From positions 62,001 to 126,000 of the forward strand of contig DASVQF010000050.1 of the NCBI GenBank assembly GCA_036389315.1: a stretch of 64,000 nucleotides of DNA, read 5' to 3'. Below the pieces are notes generated by a model. That model made no database searches and had not been told where the DNA came from. It saw only the letters and a program-made list of their open reading frames with translations. Source of the stretch: DASQYE01 sp036389315 (GTDB lineage Bacteria > Acidobacteriota > Blastocatellia > Pyrinomonadales > Pyrinomonadaceae). Of the stretch, positions 16,622-24,715 are shown in pieces. Each line of letters starts with the position of its first letter. Position 1 is the stretch's first letter. The position numbers and the translations under genes were made by a program.

Positions 16622-17266
16622 TCAGCCGGAGGCCGTCGTCCCGCCGCGACAGATTGCCAACAGCTCTTCCTGCGAAGAGATGTAGATGTCCAGATCACGC
16701 ACGAGCCCGTCGTGCAAACCGTAGACCCATCCGTGCACTGCAAGCTCCTGCCCGCGCGCCCAGGCGTTCTGCACAATCGTCGTCTGTCCCACGTTCAAGA
16801 CCTGTTCGACGACGTTCAGCTCGCACAGCCTGTCTAGTCGCGCCGCCTCGCCTTCAATCCCGCTAAGCTGCGCCTCGCGCTTATGCATCACGTCCTGCAC
16901 ATGCCTGAGCCAGTTGTCTATCAAGCCAAAGCGCAGGTTATTCATGGCCGCCTGCACGCCGCCGCATCCGTAATGGCCGCAGACGATGATGTGCTTGACC
17001 TTGAGCACGTCCACGGCGTACTGCATCACGGACAGGCAATTGAAGTCCGTGTGGACGACTACGTTGGCGACGTTGCGATGGACGAAGAGCTCGCCCGGCA
17101 GCAGGCCGACGATCTGATTGGCCGGCACGCGGCTGTCCGAGCAGCCTATCCAGAGGTACTCGGGCGACTGCTGCTTCGACAGCTCGCGGAAGAAATCGGG
17201 GCTCTCGGCCCTCATGCCCTCGGCCCACGCGCGATTCTTTTCGAGGAGGTAGGTTAAGTCTTTCAT
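16622..17266 (-). CDS. can: Beta-class carbonic anhydrase
   Basis: A 214-residue cytoplasmic enzyme that interconverts CO2 and bicarbonate. The zinc ligands of the Can type are all present: C42 and D44 in IGCSDSRVP, and H98 and C101 in CGHYGCGG, with the D44/R46 dyad that controls the open and closed states. Motifs GELFVHRNVANVV and NWLRHVQDV are also family-typical. Length is close to the Escherichia coli Can/YadF protein (220 residues). It appears to be in a two-gene unit with the SnoaL-like gene. The symbol is by family resemblance. Confidence 0.93.
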   Translation of the reverse strand: MKDLTYLLEKNRAWAEGMRAESPDFFRELSKQQSPEYLWIGCSDSRVPANQIVGLLPGELFVHRNVANVVVHTDFNCLSVMQYAVDVLKVKHIIVCGHYGCGGVQAAMNNLRFGLIDNWLRHVQDVMHKREAQLSGIEGEAARLDRLCELNVVEQVLNVGQTTIVQNAWARGQELAVHGWVYGLHDGLVRDLDIYISSQEELLAICRGGTTASG

Positions 17267-17409
17267 CGTCTCTTGATTCTACATTCACCGATTAACTAGC
17301 GATCAGACGTATCAGAGCAAGCGAATGCTACACCAGCGGCGAGCCGGTTGAGAAGTATGACGGGTAAGCTATGAGACCTCAGAGGCGTGAAGGAGCTGAT
17401 TTGACAGCT

Positions 17410-19023
17410 TCACTTTCCCTTCAGGTCTTTCAATATCTCGCGGCTCGCGTTGAGGCCGGGCGCGCCCGTCACGCCGCCCCCCGGATGCGTGCCCGCGCCG
17501 CAGAGGTAGAGCCCTTCGATGGGGGTTCTGTAGCGGGCCCAGCCGATGAGCGGGCGAAAGGTGAAGAGCTGGTCGAGCGACATCTCGCCGTGAAGGATGT
17601 GGCCGCCGGTGAGCCCGTATTCTCGCTCCAAATCTTGCGGCGTGATGACCTGACGATGGACGACTCGCTCCGGTAAGTCCGGCGCGTATTGCGCCAGCAC
17701 CTTCAAGACACGATCTGCGAACTCCTCTCGCCGCGAAGTCCAGTCCCCCTCTTTCAGCTTGCAGGGCGCGAACTGCACGTAGACGGACATGACGTGCGAG
17801 CCCGCAGGAGCAAGCGAAGGGTCTGTGACGGAAGGGATGGTGATGTCCATGTAAGGCTCTCTGGAATAGTCGCCGTACTTGGCATCGTCGAAGGCGCGCT
17901 CAAGGTAATCTATGCTGGGCCCAATGTGTATGCGCCCCTGTAACTCGGCCGGAGCCGTCAAGCTCTCGGCCTTCTTCAAACCCTTAAAGGAGGGCAGGCC
18001 GTCCAGGGCCAGGTTGAGCTTTGCCGCAACCCCTGTGGCGCGATAGTTGCGAATCTTGTTGAGGAAATCGGGGTCAAGCTCCGTCGGATCAACGAGGCGC
18101 AGGAAGCTATGACGCGGGTCTGCGTTCGAGACCACGGCGCGCGCCTGTATCTCTTCTCCGTCTTCGAGCAGGACTCCGGTCGCCTTGCCGTCCTTCACGC
18201 GAATCTCCGCCACGTCCGCGCCCGTTCGCACGCTCGCCCCGGCCGCCGTCGCCGCCCGTTCGAGCGCCGCTGTGAGCGCGCCCATGCCGCCCCTGACAAA
18301 GGAGGCTGGCCCAAAGGCTTGGCCGCCGATGGCCGCCTGCAAGAGCAAGGCCGCGCTCGTCCCGGCAGACCACGGCCCGGCGAATGCTCCGAAGATGCCG
18401 CGCGCAGCCACACTCGCGCGCAGCAGCTCCGTCTCGAACCACTCGGCCACGAGGTCTGCGACCGCCATCGGCCCCCAGCGCAGCAACCTGTAGGCATCCC
18501 TTTTCTTCAGGCCGCGAAAATCCTTGCCCAACTTGCCCAGGCCCCACAGGTCTGCGACCGAAGGCTTGTCAATCGAAGGCGGCGTCATGGAAAGCAGCGG
18601 ATTGAGCACGCGGCCTATGTGAGCGAAGCTCTTGTAGAACTCCGCGTAGTGGCCCGCGTCGTGCGGCGAAAGCTTTTCCAACTCCCGCGCCGTGCGCGCC
18701 GGGTCGTCGTAGAGACAGAGCGAGCGCCCTTCGGGGTCTGGCGCAAAGAGCTGCACTTGCGGCCTGATCGTCTCAAGCCCGTGGCGTTCCAGCTCAAGCT
18801 CGCGCACGACTGAGGGCAGCAGTGGGCCCATAGCGTGCGAGAGCGTCGAGCAGCGGAACCCTTTATGAAACTCTTCCGTGACGGCTGCGCCTCCGACACG
18901 CGCGCGGCGTTCGAGCACCACGGGCCGAAGACCTGCTCGGGCCAGGTAACAGGCTGCGACCAGGCCGTTATGGCCCGCGCCGATGATGACTATGTTATGA
19001 GCGCCCGCTCCGTTATTCGCCAC
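17410..19023 (-). CDS. FAD-dependent oxidoreductase, PYROXD2/CrtI-like (copy 1)
   Basis: A 537-residue flavoprotein. The N-terminal dinucleotide-binding motif is IVIIGAGHNGLVAACYLARA, followed by VLERRARVGGAAVTEEF. The C-terminal FAD motif includes GLYLCGAGTHPGGGVTGAPG, typical of phytoene-desaturase-like/PYROXD2 proteins. It has the tandem paralogue at 19013-20617, whose end overlaps its start by 11 bp, so the two are translationally coupled. No carotenoid gene is nearby; the divergent Rieske, GcvT and permease genes suggest an amine or other small-molecule oxidation instead. Substrate unknown. Confidence 0.88.
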   Translation of the reverse strand: MANNGAGAHNIVIIGAGHNGLVAACYLARAGLRPVVLERRARVGGAAVTEEFHKGFRCSTLSHAMGPLLPSVVRELELERHGLETIRPQVQLFAPDPEGRSLCLYDDPARTARELEKLSPHDAGHYAEFYKSFAHIGRVLNPLLSMTPPSIDKPSVADLWGLGKLGKDFRGLKKRDAYRLLRWGPMAVADLVAEWFETELLRASVAARGIFGAFAGPWSAGTSAALLLQAAIGGQAFGPASFVRGGMGALTAALERAATAAGASVRTGADVAEIRVKDGKATGVLLEDGEEIQARAVVSNADPRHSFLRLVDPTELDPDFLNKIRNYRATGVAAKLNLALDGLPSFKGLKKAESLTAPAELQGRIHIGPSIDYLERAFDDAKYGDYSREPYMDITIPSVTDPSLAPAGSHVMSVYVQFAPCKLKEGDWTSRREEFADRVLKVLAQYAPDLPERVVHRQVITPQDLEREYGLTGGHILHGEMSLDQLFTFRPLIGWARYRTPIEGLYLCGAGTHPGGGVTGAPGLNASREILKDLKGK

Positions 19024-20617
19024 TGGCCTTCTTCCCCCACCGACGGTCTTTCAAGAGCTTCAAGGCGGCGTTTCTTCCGGGCGCGCCCATGATGCCGCCG
19101 CCCGGATGCGTCGCCGAGCCGCACATGTAGAGGTTGCGCACGGGCGTCCGGTACTGGGCCCATCCCGGAGCAGGCCGCAGGAAAAAGAGCTGTTCGAGCG
19201 TCAGCTCTCCCTGAAAGATATTGCCTTCGGAAAGACCGAACTGGCGTTCGAGGTCAAGCGGCGTTAAGACCTGACGATGCAGGACAAGCTCGCGCAGGTT
19301 CGGCGCGTGCTCGGCAATCGTGTTGATGACCGTATCGCCGAACTCCTCTCGCCGCTCGTCCCAGGTTCCTTCTTTCAGGTGATAGGGAGCGTACTGCACG
19401 AAGCAGGACATGACGTGTTTGCCGGGCGGCGCGACCGAAGGGTCTGTCAAACTGGGGATGACTATGTCCACGTAGGGCTTGCGCGAGAAGCGCCCGTACT
19501 TCGCGTCATCATAGGCGCGCTCCATGTATTCGACGCTCGGCGAAATGGAGATCGCGCCGCGAAGATGCGGCCCCACGCCCGGCAGGCTCTTGAAGTCAGG
19601 CAAGCCCGAAAGCGCCAGATTCACCTTGCCCGAAGAGCCGCGAAACTTGTAGCGCCGGATGTCCTCTACGAAATCCTCCGGCAGGTGCTCTTCGCCGACC
19701 ATCTTCATGAAGGTCAGGCGCGGGTCAACGCTCGAAGAGATGGCGTCAGCATAAATCTCGTCGCCGTTCTCAAGCACTACGCCCTTCGCCGCCCCACCTT
19801 TGACGATGATCTTCGTGATCGGCGCTTCTGTGCGAATCTCTGCCCCGGCCTCGCGCGCCGCCTCGGCAATCGCGTTCGAGATTGCGCCCGTCCCCCCGCG
19901 CGCCAATCCCCACGAACGGAAAGCCCCGTCAATCTCTCCCATGTAGTGATGAAGCAGCACGTAGGCCGTGCCCGGCGAGCGCACGCCGAGGAAAGTGCCG
20001 ATGATCCCCGAAGCCGACATCGTGGCTTTCAGGACATCCGTCTCGAACCACTGATCCAGGAAATCGACCGCGCTCATCGTCATGAGCTGAACCTGATTGT
20101 ACTTGTCTTCCGAAGGCAACTGCTGAAAGCGGCGGCCGAGGAAGAGCAGGTTCCTGAGCCCCTGCGGGTTAAGCGAGGTCGGGTCTGGCGGCGTCATGCC
20201 GAGGATGGGCTTGACGAAGCGGCCCATCTCGACCATAGCCTTGCCGTACTCGTCGTAGGCTTCGGCATCGAGGCGCGAATGTCTCGCTATCTCGCGGCGC
20301 GTGCGGGCGTGATCGTTGACGCGCCACAGGTAATCGCCGTTCGGCATCGGCGTGAAGGTTCCGTCCAAAGGCAGCATCTCAAGGCCGTGGCGCGGCAGGT
20401 CAAGCTCACGAATGATCTCGGGCCTCAAGAGCGAGACGACGTAGGAAGCGACAGAGAACTTGAAGCCGGGAAAGACTTCTTCTGTGACGGCCGCTCCGCC
20501 GAGCACGTGCCTTCTCTCCAAGACCAGCACGCGCCGTCCGGCACGGGCCAGGTAGGCTGCGTTGACCAGGCCGTTGTGGCCGCCGCCGATGACGACCGTA
20601 TCATATTTTCGATTCAT
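19013..20617 (-). CDS. FAD-dependent oxidoreductase, PYROXD2/CrtI-like (copy 2)
   Basis: A 534-residue paralogue of the gene at 17410. It has TVVIGGGHNGLVNAAYLARA, VLERRHVLGGAAVTEEVFPG and a C-terminal NLYMCGSATHPGGGIMGAPG. The ATG at 20617 is chosen because it places the Rossmann motif at the usual distance from the N-terminus; no strong ribosome-binding site is visible for it. The two copies share the same architecture throughout, consistent with an old tandem duplication and possibly a heterodimer. It is divergent from the GcvT/Rieske/permease operon across a 106-bp spacer, which probably holds promoters for both. Confidence 0.88.
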   Translation of the reverse strand: MNRKYDTVVIGGGHNGLVNAAYLARAGRRVLVLERRHVLGGAAVTEEVFPGFKFSVASYVVSLLRPEIIRELDLPRHGLEMLPLDGTFTPMPNGDYLWRVNDHARTRREIARHSRLDAEAYDEYGKAMVEMGRFVKPILGMTPPDPTSLNPQGLRNLLFLGRRFQQLPSEDKYNQVQLMTMSAVDFLDQWFETDVLKATMSASGIIGTFLGVRSPGTAYVLLHHYMGEIDGAFRSWGLARGGTGAISNAIAEAAREAGAEIRTEAPITKIIVKGGAAKGVVLENGDEIYADAISSSVDPRLTFMKMVGEEHLPEDFVEDIRRYKFRGSSGKVNLALSGLPDFKSLPGVGPHLRGAISISPSVEYMERAYDDAKYGRFSRKPYVDIVIPSLTDPSVAPPGKHVMSCFVQYAPYHLKEGTWDERREEFGDTVINTIAEHAPNLRELVLHRQVLTPLDLERQFGLSEGNIFQGELTLEQLFFLRPAPGWAQYRTPVRNLYMCGSATHPGGGIMGAPGRNAALKLLKDRRWGKKASGE

Positions 20618-20635
20618 CTTTTGTTCAGTTCTTGC

Positions 20636-20665
20636 TTGCTGAAGATTTGCTAGGATACTTATAAT
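20636..20665 (+). promoter_or_regulatory. Candidate sigma-70 promoter for the GcvT/Rieske/permease operon
   Basis: TTGCTG at 20636-20641 and TATAAT at 20660-20665 are separated by 18 bases, with the -10 element a perfect consensus. It lies 58 bases before the proposed GTG start at 20724, in the divergent spacer next to the flavoprotein gene. Activity is inference. Confidence 0.5.
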
Positions 20666-20723
20666 CTCGCGGCCTGACAACTTTCTTGGCCAGTCCCACA
20701 CAGAAAGAGAGAGGTTGAGTTAC

Positions 20724-21923
20724 GTGCCCGTCGGAACTGCGTTTCACGAGAGAACCTTCGCGCTCTGCGAGAGCCTGAATTACCGGGAGTGGTCTGGCTA
20801 CTACGCTGTCAGCTCCTACGAGCCGCACCACGAGCACGAGTACAACGCCATTAGAAATGCCGCTGCTCTGATAGATGTCTCGCCGCTCTACAAATATCGC
20901 ATCACGGGCCCCGACGCGACACGTCTGGTTGATCGCATCATCACGCGCGACATGCGAAAGGTCACGGTCGGACAGGTCATCTACACTCCCTGGTGCGACG
21001 AGCGCGGCCACGTCATAGACGACGGCACGGTCTCGCGCCTCGCGGAGAATAGCTATCGCTGGACGGCCGCCGATCCTTCGCTTCGCTGGTTCACGCAGAA
21101 CGCCGTCGGCATGGATGTCAAGATCGAAGACATCTCCGAAGAGGTCGCGGCGCTCGCCCTGCAAGGCCCGACATCGGGACGGCTGTTGATGCGAGTGGCC
21201 GGTGCGGAGATAGAGCGGCTCAAATATTTCCGCGTCATGCGGGCGCGCATAGCGGGCGTCGAGGTGGACATTTCACGCACGGGCTACACGGGCGACCTCG
21301 GGTACGAGATTTGGATTCCGGCCGAGCGGGCCGTGCGGGTCTGGGACGCTCTCGTGGATGTGGGCCAAGCCTTCGACATTCACCCGGCGGGGATGCTGGC
21401 CCTGGACGTTGCGCGCATAGAGGCCGGGCTGCTCCTGATCGACGTGGATTTCAACAGCAGCAAGAAGGCGATTATCGAATCGCAGAAATACTCGCCGTTC
21501 GAGATGGGCTTGGGCCGTCTGGTCAATCTGGACAAGGGAAGGTTCATCGGTCAGGCGGCGCTTTCTGCGGAACAGCGGCGTGGGCCCACGCGCGAAATCG
21601 TCGGGCTCGAAGTCGATTGGCCCAGCGTCGAGCGCCTGTACGAAGCCGTCAGCCTGCCTCCGGCCATCTCGCCCATAGCCTCGCGCGTGGCCGTCCCCGT
21701 CTACCGAAGGGGCGCGCAGACGGGCAAGGCGACTTCGACCACCTGGTCGCCCACTTTGAAGAAGCTGATCGCGCTGGCGACCGTGCGGCGCGAGCACGCA
21801 CGGCCCGGCACTCGCCTCGAAATCGAGATTACTGTCGAAGCCGTGCGCCATCGTGTTCCGGCGACGGTCACAAAGACGCCTTTCTTCAATCCGAAGAGAA
21901 AGACCGCGACGCCTGTCAGTTAG
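20724..21923 (+). CDS. GcvT-like aminomethyltransferase-family protein (possible THF-dependent demethylase)
   Basis: A 399-residue member of the folate-binding GcvT family. It has the N-terminal EYNAIRNAAALIDVSPLYKY, LALQGPTSGRLL, SRTGYTGDLGYEIW and the GKARFIGQ-type VNLDKGRFIGQAAL, as in GcvT, dimethylglycine oxidase tails and related demethylases. These enzymes move a one-carbon unit from an N-methyl or aminomethyl group to tetrahydrofolate. The GTG at 20724 is preferred because GAGAGG is about 9 bases upstream; a TTG at 20715 abuts that site. No other glycine-cleavage gene is present, so a demethylase role with the adjacent Rieske oxygenase is more likely than glycine cleavage. Confidence 0.85.
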   Translation: MPVGTAFHERTFALCESLNYREWSGYYAVSSYEPHHEHEYNAIRNAAALIDVSPLYKYRITGPDATRLVDRIITRDMRKVTVGQVIYTPWCDERGHVIDDGTVSRLAENSYRWTAADPSLRWFTQNAVGMDVKIEDISEEVAALALQGPTSGRLLMRVAGAEIERLKYFRVMRARIAGVEVDISRTGYTGDLGYEIWIPAERAVRVWDALVDVGQAFDIHPAGMLALDVARIEAGLLLIDVDFNSSKKAIIESQKYSPFEMGLGRLVNLDKGRFIGQAALSAEQRRGPTREIVGLEVDWPSVERLYEAVSLPPAISPIASRVAVPVYRRGAQTGKATSTTWSPTLKKLIALATVRREHARPGTRLEIEITVEAVRHRVPATVTKTPFFNPKRKTATPVS

Positions 21924-21934
21924 AGGAAGCGGCA

Positions 21935-23059
21935 ATGGGCGATTCCGTCAAAGAGATCATCGCAAGCTACGACGCCGGCTTGCCGCTCGCAGAGGCCGAG
22001 ACGATTCCGGCCGCCTGGTATGTGGACGCGCGCGTCTACGAGCTTGAGCGGCGCTCGGTCTTCTCGTGCTCGTGGCAGATGGTCGGGCGCGTCTCGCAGG
22101 TGAGAGAGCCGGGACAGTACATGACGTGCGAGCTGGCCGGAGAGCCGCTTCTCGTCGTGCGCGGCAGCGACCGGGTGCTTCGCGCTTTCTTCAACGTCTG
22201 CCGCCATCACGCGGCCGCCGTGATGACCGAACGAGAGGGGAGCGCGCGTCATCTGCGCTGCCCTTATCACGGCTGGACGTACACGCTGGAAGGCGAGCTG
22301 CGTGGGACGCCCGATTTCGCAGGCGTCTGCAACTTCGACCGCGCGCAGCACGGCCTAGTCCCCGTCGAAGTGGCCGTGTGGGAGAAGTGGGTCTTCGTCA
22401 GGCTGGACGCGGAAGACGGGGGCGGGCCTTCGCTCGAAAGCTTTTTAGGAGATGACCTCGTGGGCCAAGTCCGCGCGCTCGGCCTTGAGGGCTTGCACTG
22501 GATGGAGCGCAGGCATTACAGGTTCGACTGTAACTGGAAGGTCTTTGTAGATAATTATCTGGACGGCGGCTATCACATACCGTACCTGCACAAGGGGCTC
22601 GACAGTGTGCTCGATTACAGCCGTTACGAGATCGAAAACGGCGAGCGGTTCTGTTTGCAGTCGAGCCCAGTGGTCGCGGAAGGGGCCGAGACGCAGACGA
22701 GCGCAGTCCGCACGGGAGAGCGCGCCCTCTACTACTGGATATATCCCAACTTCATGATTAACTGGTACGAGGGAGTGATGGACACGAACCTGGTGCTGCC
22801 CCTCGGCGTTGATCGAACGGAAGTGATCTTCGATTTCTACTTCCCCGAAATTTCGGCCGCAGCGCGCGAGCGCAACCTGGCGAGCATAAACGTAGGCCAG
22901 CGCATACAGGACGAGGACACTGCTATCTGCAAGTCGGTGCAGCGCGGCCTGGGCTCGCGCGCCTACCGTGCGGGCCGCCTCTCCGTGCGCCGCGAAGCCG
23001 GAGAACATCTCTTCCACAAGCTGCTCTATGCGGATTTGAAATCCAGTTTGAAGGACTAA
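21935..23059 (+). CDS. Rieske non-heme iron oxygenase, alpha subunit (choline/betaine monooxygenase-like)
   Basis: A 374-residue protein. The Rieske cluster ligands are C89/H91 (NVCRHHAAAV) and C109/H112 (RCPYHGW). The catalytic iron site is in NYLDGGYHIPYLH, with D210 as the bridging Asp and H214 and H219 as ligands. The stretch NWKVFVDNYLDGGYHIPY closely follows the pattern of choline and glycine-betaine monooxygenases. GAGGAA precedes the ATG, 11 bp after the GcvT-like gene; the frame is open much further upstream but in an antisense-like shadow. No ferredoxin reductase is in the cluster, so electrons must come from elsewhere or from the flavoproteins. Substrate is probably a methylated amine (inferred). 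Confidence 0.9.
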   Translation: MGDSVKEIIASYDAGLPLAEAETIPAAWYVDARVYELERRSVFSCSWQMVGRVSQVREPGQYMTCELAGEPLLVVRGSDRVLRAFFNVCRHHAAAVMTEREGSARHLRCPYHGWTYTLEGELRGTPDFAGVCNFDRAQHGLVPVEVAVWEKWVFVRLDAEDGGGPSLESFLGDDLVGQVRALGLEGLHWMERRHYRFDCNWKVFVDNYLDGGYHIPYLHKGLDSVLDYSRYEIENGERFCLQSSPVVAEGAETQTSAVRTGERALYYWIYPNFMINWYEGVMDTNLVLPLGVDRTEVIFDFYFPEISAAARERNLASINVGQRIQDEDTAICKSVQRGLGSRAYRAGRLSVRREAGEHLFHKLLYADLKSSLKD

Positions 23060-23063
23060 TCGC

Positions 23064-24416
23064 TTGCAGCCAGTCGTCGAAGCCAGTGTCACAGCAGAGA
23101 GGTATCGCGGCCGCCTGCTGCGCGTGCTCGGCGTAGGCTTCGGCCTGGCCGTCATCATCGGCAACACTATCGGGGCCGGTATCTTTCGCACGCCGGGCGT
23201 GGTGGCCCAGGAGTTGCCGAACGTCTGGCTGTTCTTCGCCGTGTGGCTGATGGGCGGGCTCTATGCGCTGCTCGGCGCGCTCTCGATAGCGGAGTTGGGA
23301 GCGATGCTGCCGCGCTCCGGCGGGCAATACGTCTTCGCGCGCTACGCCCTGGGCGAATACTTCGGCTTCATCGTCGGATGGAGCGATTGGATTTCGACCT
23401 GCGGCACGACGGCCGCCGTCTCAATCGTGATCGCGGAGTTCGCGGGCGCGCTCTTTCCCCCGCTCCTGGGCCAATCGGGGACGGTCGCTTCCTCCGTGGC
23501 GATTATCTTCGCCGTCTTGCAATGGCGCGGCATTCTGTGGGGCAGCCGCGTGCAGAACTTGACTAGCTTCTTGAAAGCTCTGGCCTTTGTCGCGCTCGTC
23601 ATAGCCTGTTTCCTTTTCGGCGGCGAGGGCGCGCAAAGCTCCCTCTCGACACAGGCTTTGCCCGAGGGCCGCGCTCTCGTCGTCGGCCTGGTGCTCTCTC
23701 TTCAGGCGGTCATCTACACCTACGACGGCTGGGCCGGCGTCGTCTATTTTTCCGAAGAGGTGCATGATCCGGGGCGCGACATTCCGCGCTCTCTCTTCGG
23801 CGGAGGGCTGTTGGTTCTAGCGATCTACCTGCTGGTCAACCTCGCGCTCGTCTACGTCCTGCCGCTCTCGCGCATAGCCGGGCAGGAGTTCGCCGCCGGC
23901 CTCGCCGCCGAGGTCGTCTTTGGCCCACGCGGCGACACGGTCTTCAGGACGCTCACGATTCTCTCCATGCTGAGCTGCATCAACGCCTATCACCTGATGG
24001 CAACGCGCGTGCTCTACGCGATGAGCCGCGACGGGCTCTTCTCAAGATTGACGGCGACGGTCAACGAGGGCGGCACTCCGACCGCTGCGCTCTTTACGAG
24101 CCTGGCCGTCTCGCTGCTCTTCATCCTCTTCGGCAAAAGGTTCGAGACGGTGATTACCGTCCTCGCCTTCTTCTTCGTCGCAAACTACACCATCTCTTTC
24201 ATCTCCGTCTTCGTCTTGCGCTGGCGCGAGCCGGAGAGGCCGCGTCCTTTTCGCGCGTGGGGTTATCCGGTGACGACTGCGCTGGCGCTCCTGGGCTCCG
24301 TAGCCTTTCTGGCCGGAGCCGTGGCGAGCGATACGCGCAACAGCATCCGCGCGCTGCTCCTGCTCGCAGCCAGCTACCCGGCCTTCCGCCTGCTCAAAGG
24401 ACTCGCGCGCCCCTGA
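23064..24416 (+). CDS. APC-family amino acid/amine permease
   Basis: A 450-residue inner-membrane transporter with about 12 helices. It starts with the APC motif GLAVIIGNTIGAGIFRTPG and continues with YVFARYALGEYFGFIVGW and TYDGWAGVVYFSEEVHDPGR, all typical of the family. Translation appears to start at TTG 23064, because GAAGGA lies 8 bases upstream and no ATG fits; the gap to the Rieske stop is 4 bases, so the genes are coupled. It probably imports the substrate of the Rieske/GcvT/flavoprotein set. Specificity cannot be told from sequence. Confidence 0.9.
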   Translation: MQPVVEASVTAERYRGRLLRVLGVGFGLAVIIGNTIGAGIFRTPGVVAQELPNVWLFFAVWLMGGLYALLGALSIAELGAMLPRSGGQYVFARYALGEYFGFIVGWSDWISTCGTTAAVSIVIAEFAGALFPPLLGQSGTVASSVAIIFAVLQWRGILWGSRVQNLTSFLKALAFVALVIACFLFGGEGAQSSLSTQALPEGRALVVGLVLSLQAVIYTYDGWAGVVYFSEEVHDPGRDIPRSLFGGGLLVLAIYLLVNLALVYVLPLSRIAGQEFAAGLAAEVVFGPRGDTVFRTLTILSMLSCINAYHLMATRVLYAMSRDGLFSRLTATVNEGGTPTAALFTSLAVSLLFILFGKRFETVITVLAFFFVANYTISFISVFVLRWREPERPRPFRAWGYPVTTALALLGSVAFLAGAVASDTRNSIRALLLLAASYPAFRLLKGLARP

Positions 24417-24715
24417 ATCAAATTTTCCAGACCACAGCCGCCGCTCGCCCGTCTAACAGGTTCGCGCCCATTTGCGGCAGCGAAGACGGCGCATAAATCT
24501 GATTGATGAGCTTATAAATTCAGACTGCAAGAGCGGTGCGAGTTAGGCGCTACGTTTATATTCCTATACAATTGCAAATTACTTTCCCCGGATTATTTCA
24601 TTTGTAACCAAAGAGCGGCGGCGGACGTTTCTCATCATAGAGAAGCTAGCCGCCCGCCGATGCTTCCCCGTGCGGGAGAGAGAAAGAGACTGAAGGGGTT
24701 TCGAGAGGTTTCAAG
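24417..24715. other. 299-bp intergenic region, AT-rich centre
   Basis: Between the permease stop and the DUF5666 start. The middle (about 24490-24610) is clearly AT-richer than its surroundings and probably holds the promoter of the DUF5666/TonB-receptor pair. No clean -35/-10 pair, hairpin terminator or small ORF is convincing to me. Confidence 0.4.

Noticed and set aside
17267..17409. Possible tRNA or small RNA in the gap after carbonic anhydrase
   Set aside because: No cloverleaf, CCA end or hairpin of note.
19277..20653. 458-codon plus-strand frame opposite the second flavoprotein gene
   Set aside because: It is an antisense shadow of a gene with clear FAD motifs; the shadow product is Arg/Ala/Val-rich without domains.
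21311..21934. N-terminal extension of the Rieske gene within the GcvT-like gene
   Set aside because: It overlaps a confident gene in another frame; a good ATG with GAGGAA is at 21935.
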